Shown: one piece after another, positions 28,805-36,307 of the stretch
Position numbering within the stretch: the stretch's first letter is position 1
Layout: the number at the start of each line of letters is the position of its first letter
Assembly (NCBI GenBank): GCA_902630555.1
Contig: CACOVB010000004.1
Location: forward strand, 1-43,820
DNA: 43,820 nt
Reading direction: 5' to 3'
Source: an uncultured SAR116 cluster alpha proteobacterium
GTDB lineage: Bacteria; Pseudomonadota; Alphaproteobacteria; Puniceispirillales; Marisalimonadaceae
Notes under the pieces: model-generated
Databases searched by the model: none
What the model saw: only the letters and a program-made list of their open reading frames with translations
What the model was told of the DNA's origin: nothing
Position numbers and translations under genes: made by a program

Positions 28805-29807
28805 ATTTTTTAAAATTAAAAAATGGTTTTTATGGTCATGGTTAGGATCATTTTTAATTTTATTTTCATTATGGGTTCAAGTTAAAATTGACGTGAAAAT
28901 AAATGAGTGGTTTGGAAAGTTTTATGACATGATTCAAAAAGCTTTAGGTTCGCCTAATTCTATAACTATTGAAGAATATTGGGATAGTTTATTTTCTTTT
29001 ATTAGTTTAGCAGGAATGTATGTAGGCTTGTATGTAATAATAAGTTTTTTTACAGCTCATTATTTATTTAGGTGGAGAACAGCAATGGTTGAATGGTATC
29101 ATTCTGTATATAATACTGCTAGGAATATTGAAGGAGCCGCCCAAAGGGTACAAGAAGATACTGTTAAATTTGCAAGAATAATGGAATCACTTGGTACAAG
29201 TTTAGTAGAGTCTATAATGATTTTAATTCAGTTTATACCAATCTTGTTTGGGTTATCTTTAGGAATTCCAATTTATTTTTTCGGTGATTGGCAATATGGA
29301 TTAATTACTGGTGCACTTATATGGACCATTGGAGGGACAGTTTTTTTAATTGGACTTGGCTGGGTATTAAGGTTAGTAGGAGTTGAATATGATTTACAAA
29401 AAAAAGAAGCGGCATACAGAAAAATTTTAGTTATTGCAGAAGATGATAAGTATGTTCGACCAAAAAGTATAAATGAATTGTTTAGTGATGTTAAACAAAT
29501 ACATTTTTTAAGTTATTTGAGATACCTTTATTTTAATATTGGTAGAATGGCTTATTTACAAGCTAATGTGTTAAGTGCGTATGTTTTTCTTGCGCCAGCT
29601 ATTGTTGCTGGTGTCGTAACTTTAGGAGTTATGCAACAAATAATTAGAGCATTTGGTAGAGTTGAGGGATCAATGCAGTACTTATTAAAGGCATGGCCTA
29701 CAATTATAGAATTAGCAAGTGTTTATAAAAGACTGAGAGAATTTGAAAAACAGATAATATTAAATGGTGGAGATAACAAAGCTATCAAAGAAAATGAAAA
29801 GTCTTAA
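28797..29807 (+). CDS. SbmA/BacA-like peptide transporter family protein
   Basis: Inner-membrane protein of the SbmA/BacA family, proton-driven importers of antimicrobial peptides and other molecules that affect lipid A and peptide sensitivity. Conserved stretches are WVQVKIDVKINEWFGKFYDMIQKAL, FRWRTAMVEWYHSVY, NIEGAAQRVQEDTVKFARIMESLG, EAAYRKILVIAEDD and AYVFLAPAIVAGVVTLGVMQQIIRAFGRVEGSMQYL. At 336 residues it is shorter than E. coli SbmA (about 406), lacking part of the N-terminal membrane region. It starts inside rodA (8-nt overlap), so it belongs to the elongasome transcript. The transported substrate is unknown. Confidence 0.85.
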   Translation: MFRFFKIKKWFLWSWLGSFLILFSLWVQVKIDVKINEWFGKFYDMIQKALGSPNSITIEEYWDSLFSFISLAGMYVGLYVIISFFTAHYLFRWRTAMVEWYHSVYNTARNIEGAAQRVQEDTVKFARIMESLGTSLVESIMILIQFIPILFGLSLGIPIYFFGDWQYGLITGALIWTIGGTVFLIGLGWVLRLVGVEYDLQKKEAAYRKILVIAEDDKYVRPKSINELFSDVKQIHFLSYLRYLYFNIGRMAYLQANVLSAYVFLAPAIVAGVVTLGVMQQIIRAFGRVEGSMQYLLKAWPTIIELASVYKRLREFEKQIILNGGDNKAIKENEKS

Positions 29808-30594
29808 TTTTTCGATTGGAATTTTAAGTTGGAAGGGTTATGCAAGCCTTTACAATTCATTAAAAAGTTATGAAGAAAATGGATTAAATTCTTTAACAAA
29901 TTCTAAATTTATTTGTTTGCCTGAATATAATAATGAAGGAATAAAAATCTGCGAAAACTTTGGATATAAACCTATTTTATTTAAAAAGAATATTGGCATC
30001 TTAAATGGGTTTAAATATTTAGCATTAAACATGCCAAAGGGACCTTTATTACTTTTAGAAAATGACTTGCTTTTAGTTGCGAATAGTAAGATAACACATA
30101 CTTTACTTAAACAGTCACTTGAACATTTGTACAAATATAAAGCAGCGCAAGTTAGATTAAGAAGTATTAAAGATCCAGGCGAACCTTTTCATGCTATAAA
30201 CAAATATAAAAAATATTGGAGTTGTGGAACTATAAAAAAATTAAAAAGATTGTTAAGGCCAAACAAAGCAAAAAAGTTAATTGGCACAGGAATATATACT
30301 GAAAATGATCCACACATAAAATTTCCTAAACATATATCAAAATTAGAAAATAATTCCTATTTGATTACATCTGAAATTATGAATTGGTCAAACTTAGCAA
30401 TTATGGTTGATAGAGATTTCTTTTTAAAGGTAATTATCAAAGAGGCTGAAATTACTGAGAGTAATAAAAAAATAAATGGATTTAAAAACATTGAAATTGA
30501 GCTAAATAAGAAGTGGTGGAGTGATAAAAGATGGAATTTGATTATAACAAATGGCTTGTTCAAACATTTAAGAGTTGATGATAGAGGATATTAA
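29794..30594 (+). CDS. Putative GT-A fold glycosyltransferase
   Basis: Soluble protein of about 266 residues, not firmly recognised. The start resembles family-2 glycosyltransferases: FSIGILSWKGYASLYNSLKSYEE, then KKNIGILNGFKYLALNMPKGPLLLLENDLLLV, where END falls at the position of the metal-binding DxD. The C-terminal half (ITSEIMNWSNLAIMVDRDFFLK) is compatible with an acceptor domain. The ORF track starts at 29764. The ATG at 29794 shortens the overlap with the upstream gene to 14 nt and starts right at the conserved beta strand. Next to elongasome and glmU genes, an envelope sugar transfer is plausible. The stop overlaps that of the convergent glmU. Confidence 0.55.
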   Translation: MKSLNFSIGILSWKGYASLYNSLKSYEENGLNSLTNSKFICLPEYNNEGIKICENFGYKPILFKKNIGILNGFKYLALNMPKGPLLLLENDLLLVANSKITHTLLKQSLEHLYKYKAAQVRLRSIKDPGEPFHAINKYKKYWSCGTIKKLKRLLRPNKAKKLIGTGIYTENDPHIKFPKHISKLENNSYLITSEIMNWSNLAIMVDRDFFLKVIIKEAEITESNKKINGFKNIEIELNKKWWSDKRWNLIITNGLFKHLRVDDRGY

Positions 30595-31889
30595 CTTTTT
30601 TTCTTAGTAATTGATCTATCTTTTTTATTAACTTGTCTTTTCCTTCCAATCGCAAGCTCACCATTATTAACATCTTCGGTAATGACTGAACCGGCTCCAA
30701 TAGTACTATTATTACCAATTTTTAAGGGTGCAACCATAGTTGAGTTTGAACCAACAAAAGCATTAGAACCTATAAATGTTTTGTTTTTTTTATGACCATC
30801 GTAATTACATGTGATTGATCCTGCACCTATATTGCTAAATTTCCCAATTGAAGTGTCACCTATATATGAAAGGTGGTTAATTTTAACTTCTTTTCCTGAA
30901 ATTACATTCTTTAATTCAACAAAATTCCCAATTTTATTATTTTCATTTAAAATAGTATTACCTCTTATTCTTGCAAAAGGACCTATTAACACATTTTTTT
31001 TTATATAGCAGTTTTCTAAATGACAAAATGATAAAATGCTTGATCCACTGTCAATTTTAACGCCTTCACCAATAAATACATTGGGAAAGATTGTCACATC
31101 TTTTTTTATTATAGTATCATAAGAAAAGTAATTAGTTTCAGGATCAATTAATGTTACTCCCTTATTAAGAAAAAAATGTCTAAGTTTTGTTTGAATAATT
31201 TTTTCGGCTAAAGCTAGATCTTCTCTAGAATTAATTCCTAATATTTCTTGTTCATCAATATGAATTAGATCTGTTTGAAGATTATTTTTATAAGCAATTT
31301 CTACAACTTCGGTTAAATAATATTCTTTTGACATATTATCCGGTTTAATCTTTGATAGTAAATTGAACATAATGTCGCTACTAAAAGCCATTAATCCACC
31401 ATTACACAAAAGTGAGTTTAATTTTCCATTTCTATCTTCAGTAATTTTTACTGGTTTATTATTTTGAGATAAAATAATTTTTCCATATGAGTTCTTACGA
31501 TTATTTTTAAAGGAAGTTAATGCAATATCATTACCTTGTTCAATAGAGTTAATGAGTTTCTTTATGGTTTTTTTTGTGATAAAAGGAGTGTCAGCAAAGC
31601 ATATAACAATCACCCCTTTGAAATTTTTAAGTTCTTTTTTTGTTTCAATAACAGCATTACCTGTACCTAATTGATCATTTTGAATGACAATTCGATTAGT
31701 TTTAGAATATTCTGAATAATTAATATTTTTAGACGTTACTATTATTTTTTTGTCTATTTTAATTGAATTGAGAGTATTAAGAACCCAATCAATAAGTTTT
31801 AAGTTTGCAACTTTATGAAATGGTTTTGGAGTAATTGACTTCATCCTAGAACCTTTTCCTGCTCCAAGTATAACTGTACAAACATTCAT
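30591..31889 (-). CDS. glmU: Bifunctional UDP-GlcNAc pyrophosphorylase / GlcN-1-P acetyltransferase
   Basis: Makes UDP-GlcNAc for peptidoglycan and lipid A. The N-terminal uridyltransferase domain shows VILGAGKGSRMKSITPKPFHKVA, VIQNDQLGTGNAVIE and VICFADTPFI. The C-terminal left-handed beta-helix shows hexapeptide repeats such as GVTLIDPET, VFIGEGVKIDSGSSI, GPFARIRGNT, IGNFVELKN, HLSYIGDTSIGKFSNIGAGSITCNYDG and FVGSNSTMVAPLKIGNNSTIGAGSVIT. At 432 residues it is slightly shorter than E. coli GlmU (456). It is divergent from glmS, the previous enzyme of the pathway, with a 60-bp shared promoter gap. Confidence 0.95.
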   Translation of the reverse strand: MNVCTVILGAGKGSRMKSITPKPFHKVANLKLIDWVLNTLNSIKIDKKIIVTSKNINYSEYSKTNRIVIQNDQLGTGNAVIETKKELKNFKGVIVICFADTPFITKKTIKKLINSIEQGNDIALTSFKNNRKNSYGKIILSQNNKPVKITEDRNGKLNSLLCNGGLMAFSSDIMFNLLSKIKPDNMSKEYYLTEVVEIAYKNNLQTDLIHIDEQEILGINSREDLALAEKIIQTKLRHFFLNKGVTLIDPETNYFSYDTIIKKDVTIFPNVFIGEGVKIDSGSSILSFCHLENCYIKKNVLIGPFARIRGNTILNENNKIGNFVELKNVISGKEVKINHLSYIGDTSIGKFSNIGAGSITCNYDGHKKNKTFIGSNAFVGSNSTMVAPLKIGNNSTIGAGSVITEDVNNGELAIGRKRQVNKKDRSITKKKS

Positions 31890-31949
31890 TATTTATTTAT
31901 ATATTTTAATATCAAAAATTCAAATTTATTATGTAAATAGGAAATATTT

Positions 31950-33785
31950 ATGTGTGGTATAGTTGGTATTGTTGGAAAATTAAATGCGTGTAAAAGTGCT
32001 TTAAATATTTTGAAAAACCTAGAGTATAGAGGTTATGATTCTGCTGGATTAGCTTATTTACAAAAGAACCACTTAAATACAATAAAAGCTCTAGGAAAAT
32101 TAAATAAATTAAAGTCTAAATTTGAAGTTTTAGAAGAAGATATAAAAGATATTTCAATTGCAATAGGTCATACTCGCTGGGCAACTCATGGAAAAGTTTT
32201 GTTAGAAAACACACATCCAATTTTATCTGAGAATATAGCTGTAGTTCATAACGGTATTATTGAAAACCATGATGAAATCCGTTTAGAATTAAAAGAAAAA
32301 AATGTTGTTTTTGAAACATCAACTGATACGGAGGTAATTCCACATTTATTAAGTATTTCAATGAAAAATACTAATAATTTCTTTAATGCTTGTGTTTCAG
32401 TAGTTGAAAAAATTGAAGGAGCATATGCCTTTGCTGCTATTCATAGTTTAAAAGAAGAGATTTTTGTTGCTCGAAAAACATCACCTTTAGTTATAGGATT
32501 AGGTGATGGTTATAATATTGTAGGCTCTGATGCTCAGTCCATTTCACATATGGTAAATGAAGTAATTTATTTAAACGACGGTGATTATGCTATTTTAAAC
32601 AAAACAAATTTCCAAATTTATGATCTTAACAATAATGAAGTTAAAAGAGAAAAGATAAATATTAAGTCAAATTTAAATTTTTTAAATAAAGATGGATATA
32701 AACATTTTATGGAAAAAGAAATCCATGAACAGCCTAATGTGTTAATTAACACTATTGGTAGTTTAGTAAGAGAAGAAAATGATTTAAATATTTTTCCAGA
32801 AAAAATGAATATACAAAAAAACTTTGGCATCACAATTTGTGCAGCTGGAACTAGCCACTATGCTGCTATGGTTGGAAAATACTGGATTGAAAAATTTTCA
32901 TCTATTCCAGTAAATGTAGAACTTTCATCTGAATACAGGTATAGAAGACCTGCTACAGCAATGTATTCATGTATGATTGTTATCTCTCAATCAGGAGAGA
33001 GTATTGATACTTTAATGGCGATGAGAGAAGCAAAAAGATTAAATTTGACAACAACAGCAATAACAAATGTAGAAAATAGTTCAATTGATAGAGAAGCTGA
33101 TTACTCTATTTTTACCCATGTTGGACCTGAAGTCGGTGTTGCAAGCACAAAATCTTTTACTTCTCAGTTAATAGTGTTGTTATCTATTGCAATGAAAATT
33201 GGAATATATAATAAAAAAATTACTTCAGAAAAATATCAGAGTTTTATCCAAAATTTAAAATTAGTACCAAACTTTTTATCTAAAATTTTATCACTTAATG
33301 AAGAATTTATTAACTTAGCTCAATCTATAAAAAATAGCCAAAATATTCTCTATCTTGGTAGAGGAATTCTTTATCCCTTGGCATTAGAAGGAGCATTAAA
33401 ACTTAAAGAATTAAGCTATATACACTCTGAGGGTTTTGCTGCTGGTGAGATGAAACATGGACCAATAGCTCTAATTGAAGAAGGTTTACCAATTATAATG
33501 TTTTTAACTTCTGATGGGATAGAAGAAAAATCAATTTCTAATCTTCAAGAGGCATTAGCAAGAGGGGGAGAAGTATTTTTGATTTCGGATCAAAAAAATA
33601 TAAATAAAATATCTTTTATCGAAAATAAAGTTTTAATTCCATCTTTTCATGATACTTGGAATGATGTTTTTTCTCCAATTTTTATGTCAATACCTGCACA
33701 ATTAATTGCTTATCATGTGGCAAGAGAAAGAGGAACTGATGTTGATCAACCAAGGAATTTAGCAAAATCTGTCACGGTGGAATGA
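31950..33785 (+). CDS. glmS: Glutamine-fructose-6-phosphate aminotransferase (isomerizing)
   Basis: First committed step of hexosamine synthesis. N-terminal glutaminase domain with the nucleophile Cys2 in MCGIVGIVGK, YRGYDSAGLAY, GHTRWATHGKV and VVHNGIIENHDEIR. Two SIS isomerase domains follow (AAGTSHYAAMVGKYW, ISQSGESIDTLMAMREAK, EVGVASTKSFTSQL, YLGRGILYPLALEGALKLKELSYIHSEGFAAGEMKHGPIALIE). It ends QPRNLAKSVTVE, the highly conserved tail that Tn7-type elements recognise as an insertion target. The 611-residue length is normal. No glmS ribozyme-like leader is visible. The region just downstream changes to island-like content. Confidence 0.97.
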   Translation: MCGIVGIVGKLNACKSALNILKNLEYRGYDSAGLAYLQKNHLNTIKALGKLNKLKSKFEVLEEDIKDISIAIGHTRWATHGKVLLENTHPILSENIAVVHNGIIENHDEIRLELKEKNVVFETSTDTEVIPHLLSISMKNTNNFFNACVSVVEKIEGAYAFAAIHSLKEEIFVARKTSPLVIGLGDGYNIVGSDAQSISHMVNEVIYLNDGDYAILNKTNFQIYDLNNNEVKREKINIKSNLNFLNKDGYKHFMEKEIHEQPNVLINTIGSLVREENDLNIFPEKMNIQKNFGITICAAGTSHYAAMVGKYWIEKFSSIPVNVELSSEYRYRRPATAMYSCMIVISQSGESIDTLMAMREAKRLNLTTTAITNVENSSIDREADYSIFTHVGPEVGVASTKSFTSQLIVLLSIAMKIGIYNKKITSEKYQSFIQNLKLVPNFLSKILSLNEEFINLAQSIKNSQNILYLGRGILYPLALEGALKLKELSYIHSEGFAAGEMKHGPIALIEEGLPIIMFLTSDGIEEKSISNLQEALARGGEVFLISDQKNINKISFIENKVLIPSFHDTWNDVFSPIFMSIPAQLIAYHVARERGTDVDQPRNLAKSVTVE

Positions 33786-33786
33786 G

Positions 33787-34110
33787 TTCAAAGGTACTGT
33801 TCCTTCGTTAGATGATGGATACTTCTTTTCTAATATTTTAGATATAAAAAGTTCAATATTTTCCTTAGATTTTATTAATCCTTCAAATCAAAAAAGATTA
33901 GATTTAATATTTAAACTTCATAAAGAAGGTAAAACTAATAAAGAAATCGTTCATCATCTCAAAATCCATAAAATTAAAAGAAGAAATAAGGATGATAATT
34001 ATTGAGTAAAAGATGTATTTATGTGTATTAAAAAGTTAAAAAAAAGAGAAGAAAGAATGAAAGATATTAAATATAAATTAGGAAAGTGGAAACTTTGGAG
34101 AGAATATTAA
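33787..34110 (+). pseudogene. Possible recombinase remnant downstream of glmS, interrupted by an in-frame TGA
   Basis: One reading frame is open from about 33763 to 34005 without any ATG, GTG or TTG start. It encodes VPSLDDGYFFSNILDIKSS and then NQKRLDLIFKLHKEGKTNKEIVHHLKIHKIKRR. After TGA at 34003-34005 the same frame goes on VKDVFMCIKKLKKREERMKD...GKWKLWREY to TAA at 34108-34110. The RLDLIFKLHKEGKTNKEI stretch resembles the helix-turn-helix-like recombinase region of large serine recombinases, where such a sentence (R..I..L...G.s..EI...L) is typical. A tryptophan would fit at the TGA position. This suggests a decayed fragment. The second half could alternatively be a 29-residue ORF from ATG 34021. 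The family assignment is tentative. Confidence 0.35.
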
Positions 34111-34114
34111 TTAA

Positions 34115-34192
34115 ATGTGGGAAGTTTATAAAAAATTTTTAATGATGGTTGGAGTAAGTATAATTTTCGTTTTTATTCTTTATTCGTTATGA
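34115..34192 (+). CDS. Tiny single-span membrane protein (hypothetical)
   Basis: A 25-codon ORF, too short for the ORF track, reading MWEVYKKFLMMVGV then SIIFVFILYSL and TGA. A short basic/aromatic head followed by about 16 hydrophobic residues would make one membrane span. It starts 4 nt after the upstream remnant frame ends and stops 7 nt before the next gene, so it could be part of a short operon. In AT-rich DNA hydrophobic ORFs arise by chance, because T-rich codons encode F, L and I. Coding status is therefore uncertain. Confidence 0.35.
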   Translation: MWEVYKKFLMMVGVSIIFVFILYSL

Positions 34193-34199
34193 TTAAAAA

Positions 34200-34703
34200 A
34201 TGAAAAAACTATTTTGTATAAGTTTTCTACTATGTTCTTTTCTTTATAAAATGTCATATTCTGAAGAAAAAAAATTTAATTATGATCAACATAAAGAAAA
34301 ACTTATTGAAAAAAAACTTTTACTAAATTCATTTAAAAAATGTGAAGAATATATTAATGAAACATCTGTTGAATTGTTTTTGAATTGTACTGACGGAAAT
34401 GAATTTATAGGAAAATCAATAAAATGTGAAAAAAAAGAACCTACTATGAGAGGTTATCCATTTTATTTTTATTTTGAAAATCCAAAAACTTTGAACAGTT
34501 ATTTTTTATCAAATAAACAAATAAAAAGTAGAAATATAAATTATAATGAAAAAAAATCTCATATTGAAATAAGATATATTGGTACTGTTTACAAAGATAA
34601 TTTAATTTTAATACATTCAAAAGGTAGAAGAGAGTATAACTGTAGTTATTTGTCTTCAATTAAAGAAATAACTAAAGATTTAAAAAAGTATATTAAAAAA
34701 TGA
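34200..34703 (+). CDS. Hypothetical exported protein with four cysteines
   Basis: I do not recognise this 167-residue protein. It opens with a clear signal peptide (MKKLFCISFLLCSFLYKMSYSEE). The mature part is highly charged, lysine-rich, and has four cysteines (KKCEEY, LNCTDG, IKCEKK, YNCSYL) that could form two disulfides in the periplasm. No membrane segment follows the signal. It lies at the left edge of the surface-glycan region. A periplasmic or outer-surface role is inferred only from the signal peptide and cysteines. Confidence 0.6.
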   Translation: MKKLFCISFLLCSFLYKMSYSEEKKFNYDQHKEKLIEKKLLLNSFKKCEEYINETSVELFLNCTDGNEFIGKSIKCEKKEPTMRGYPFYFYFENPKTLNSYFLSNKQIKSRNINYNEKKSHIEIRYIGTVYKDNLILIHSKGRREYNCSYLSSIKEITKDLKKYIKK

Positions 34704-34716
34704 AATCTGTAGAATT

Positions 34717-34809
34717 ATGAGAAAAGAACTTAAATTATTTTACAAAGTCATAAGTTTTGAAACTTTGTGTTGGGTTTTATTATTTATAAGTTTTATTTAT
34801 TTCTTTTAA
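34717..34809 (+). CDS. Tiny single-span membrane protein (hypothetical)
   Basis: A 30-codon ORF below the track's length limit: MRKELKLFYKVISFETLC, then WVLLFISFIYFF and TAA at 34807-34809. A basic head and a C-terminal hydrophobic run suggest a single-span membrane peptide. It follows the exported-protein gene by 13 nt and abuts the end of the convergent gene at 34811. An imperfect inverted repeat (ACAAAGT...ACTTTGT, 34741-34769 region) lies inside it, so this stretch could instead be an untranslated 3' region. Confidence 0.3.
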   Translation: MRKELKLFYKVISFETLCWVLLFISFIYFF

Positions 34810-34810
34810 A

Positions 34811-35194
34811 TTACTTCTTAATTGAACAAATAAAATTATTAAAATATTCTCCTATAGAATTTTTTTGAATTGTAATCCATTCACCAACTTCATTTAGTGT
34901 TTTTGATTTTCCCATACCCATATGTTCTTCAAAATACATATCTCTTAAAAATCTTGTTTTGAATTTTTTACAATCTGTTTCAAAATAGATAATGTTTGAT
35001 TTTTCACCATATTTATCAATTTTTTTATAATCTCTTAACCTCAAAAAAAATCTTTTATCATTTTTTATAGTTAATGATTTCATATCTACATAAAAATCAC
35101 CATTTTCTGATTTAGTAATAAGTTTCCAATCATAATTACCCAAACAAATTGAGGGAAAAATAAAAATAATTAATGATATTAAAACTCTAAACAT
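34811..35194 (-). CDS. Small exported protein resembling surface-adhesin protein E
   Basis: 127 residues with an N-terminal signal peptide (MFRVLISLIIFIFPSICLG, cleavage near LG-NY). The mature start YDWKLITKSENGDFYVDMKSL, then RFFLRLRDYKKIDKYGEKSNIIYFETDCKKFKTRFLRDMYFEEHMGMGKS, follows the pattern of small proteins related to Haemophilus surface-adhesin protein E: W.......G..YVD...I, then a strand with DC and RxR. Two cysteines (TDCKK and FICSI) may pair. Function is unknown here; the family includes vitronectin/laminin-binding adhesins, but a marine free-living host makes that role doubtful. A single gene with its own upstream region. Confidence 0.5.
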   Translation of the reverse strand: MFRVLISLIIFIFPSICLGNYDWKLITKSENGDFYVDMKSLTIKNDKRFFLRLRDYKKIDKYGEKSNIIYFETDCKKFKTRFLRDMYFEEHMGMGKSKTLNEVGEWITIQKNSIGEYFNNFICSIKK

Positions 35195-35356
35195 ATGAAT
35201 AAGTTATTATAAAAATTAAATTGTTAATTATTTAACTTTATTTATATGTACCTTATAATTCATTTTTTTACTATAGAATAAATTTCAAATGACTACCTTT
35301 AGCATAAGTTTTACTTTCATTTTGACACATTAAAGTTTTAAGATTAAACAGTTTAT

Positions 35357-36307
35357 ATGATATCTGTAATAATACCCATATATAATGAAGAAGAAAACCT
35401 TACTACACTTATAACTCAATTAAATGGTGTATTAAAAGATATCGGCATTAGTCATGAAATTATTGCTGTTGACGACGGAAGTAATGATGGTTCTCTTAAC
35501 ATTTTAAAAAATTTAGTAAAAAAAAATAAATTATTAAAAATAGTTACGTTTAAGATTAATCAAGGTCAGACATCTGCAATAATGGCGGGTATTGAAAATT
35601 CAAATGGTAATATAATAATTCCAATTGATGGAGACCTTCAGAATGATCCTAATGATATAAAAAAATTAATAGAAAAATTAAATAAAGGTTATGATGTTGT
35701 TTCTGGTTGGAGAAAAAATAGAAAAGATTCTTTTTTTTCAAGAACTCTAGTAAGTATGATAGCTAATTGGCTTATATCAAAAGTTTCTGGTGTAAAATTA
35801 CACGATTATGGTTGTACATTAAAAGCTTATAAAAAAGATATTTTAAAAAATATTAAACTATATGGAGAAATGCATAGATTTATTCCGATTTATGCAAGAT
35901 GGCAAGGAGGAAAAGTAACAGAGATAGAAGTAAATCATTATCCAAGATTAAATGGAAAGTCAAAGTACGGCTTATCTAGAATTTTTAAGGTTATTCTAGA
36001 CATTTTTGTGGTAACCTTTTTAAACAAATATTTTACTAAGCCTATTTACATTTTTGGTGGTTTTGGTCTTTTCTTATTATTACTATGCTTTTTTTCAATT
36101 ATTTGCATGCTTGTTTTAAAGTTTTACTATAATTTATCTATGATACAAACACCACTTCCAATGGTAATTGTAATGACTTTTGTGTCTGGTATTTTAAGTA
36201 TATTAATGGGTCTTTTAGCAGAAATATTAGTGAGAACATATTATGAATCTCAAAATAAACCATCTTATCTAATATCTCAGTTAATTAATTTCAATAAGAA
36301 AAAATAA
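35357..36307 (+). CDS. Polyprenyl-phosphate glycosyltransferase (GT2, GtrB/DPM1-like)
   Basis: Transfers a sugar from a nucleotide donor to the lipid carrier undecaprenyl phosphate on the cytoplasmic face. The GT-A domain shows ISVIIPIYNEEENLTTLI, IIAVDDGSNDGSLNIL, NQGQTSAIMAGIENS and the metal-binding IPIDGDLQNDPNDI. HRFIPIYARWQGGKVTEIEVNHYPR is typical of the GtrB/ArnC/DPM-like branch. Two C-terminal membrane segments (IYIFGGFGLFLLLLCFFSIICMLVL and VIVMTFVSGILSILMGLLAEIL) anchor it. The 316-residue length fits. Its TAA overlaps the ATG of the AsnB-type gene by one base, so the two are coupled. The sugar is unknown. Confidence 0.87.
   Translation: MISVIIPIYNEEENLTTLITQLNGVLKDIGISHEIIAVDDGSNDGSLNILKNLVKKNKLLKIVTFKINQGQTSAIMAGIENSNGNIIIPIDGDLQNDPNDIKKLIEKLNKGYDVVSGWRKNRKDSFFSRTLVSMIANWLISKVSGVKLHDYGCTLKAYKKDILKNIKLYGEMHRFIPIYARWQGGKVTEIEVNHYPRLNGKSKYGLSRIFKVILDIFVVTFLNKYFTKPIYIFGGFGLFLLLLCFFSIICMLVLKFYYNLSMIQTPLPMVIVMTFVSGILSILMGLLAEILVRTYYESQNKPSYLISQLINFNKKK

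Noticed and set aside
31890-31949. glmS ribozyme or riboswitch upstream of glmS
   Set aside because: The gap to glmU is only 60 bases of A/T-rich sequence with no G/C-rich paired core, too small for a glmS ribozyme.
34003-34005. TGA read as tryptophan (altered genetic code)
   Set aside because: purU, trxB and several other genes end at TGA in the right place, and conserved tryptophans are encoded by TGG, so the standard code applies.
33786-34199. tRNA or other structured RNA just after glmS, as expected at an island edge
   Set aside because: No cloverleaf, GTTCGAATC-like T-loop or G/C-rich stem is visible. The stretch is A/T-rich and better explained by the interrupted reading frame and a tiny ORF.
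34438-34446. Poly-A runs in the surface-glycan genes as phase-variation switches
   Set aside because: A-runs of 6-9 occur all over the window, including housekeeping genes, as expected from the base composition. None of the surface genes is frameshifted.
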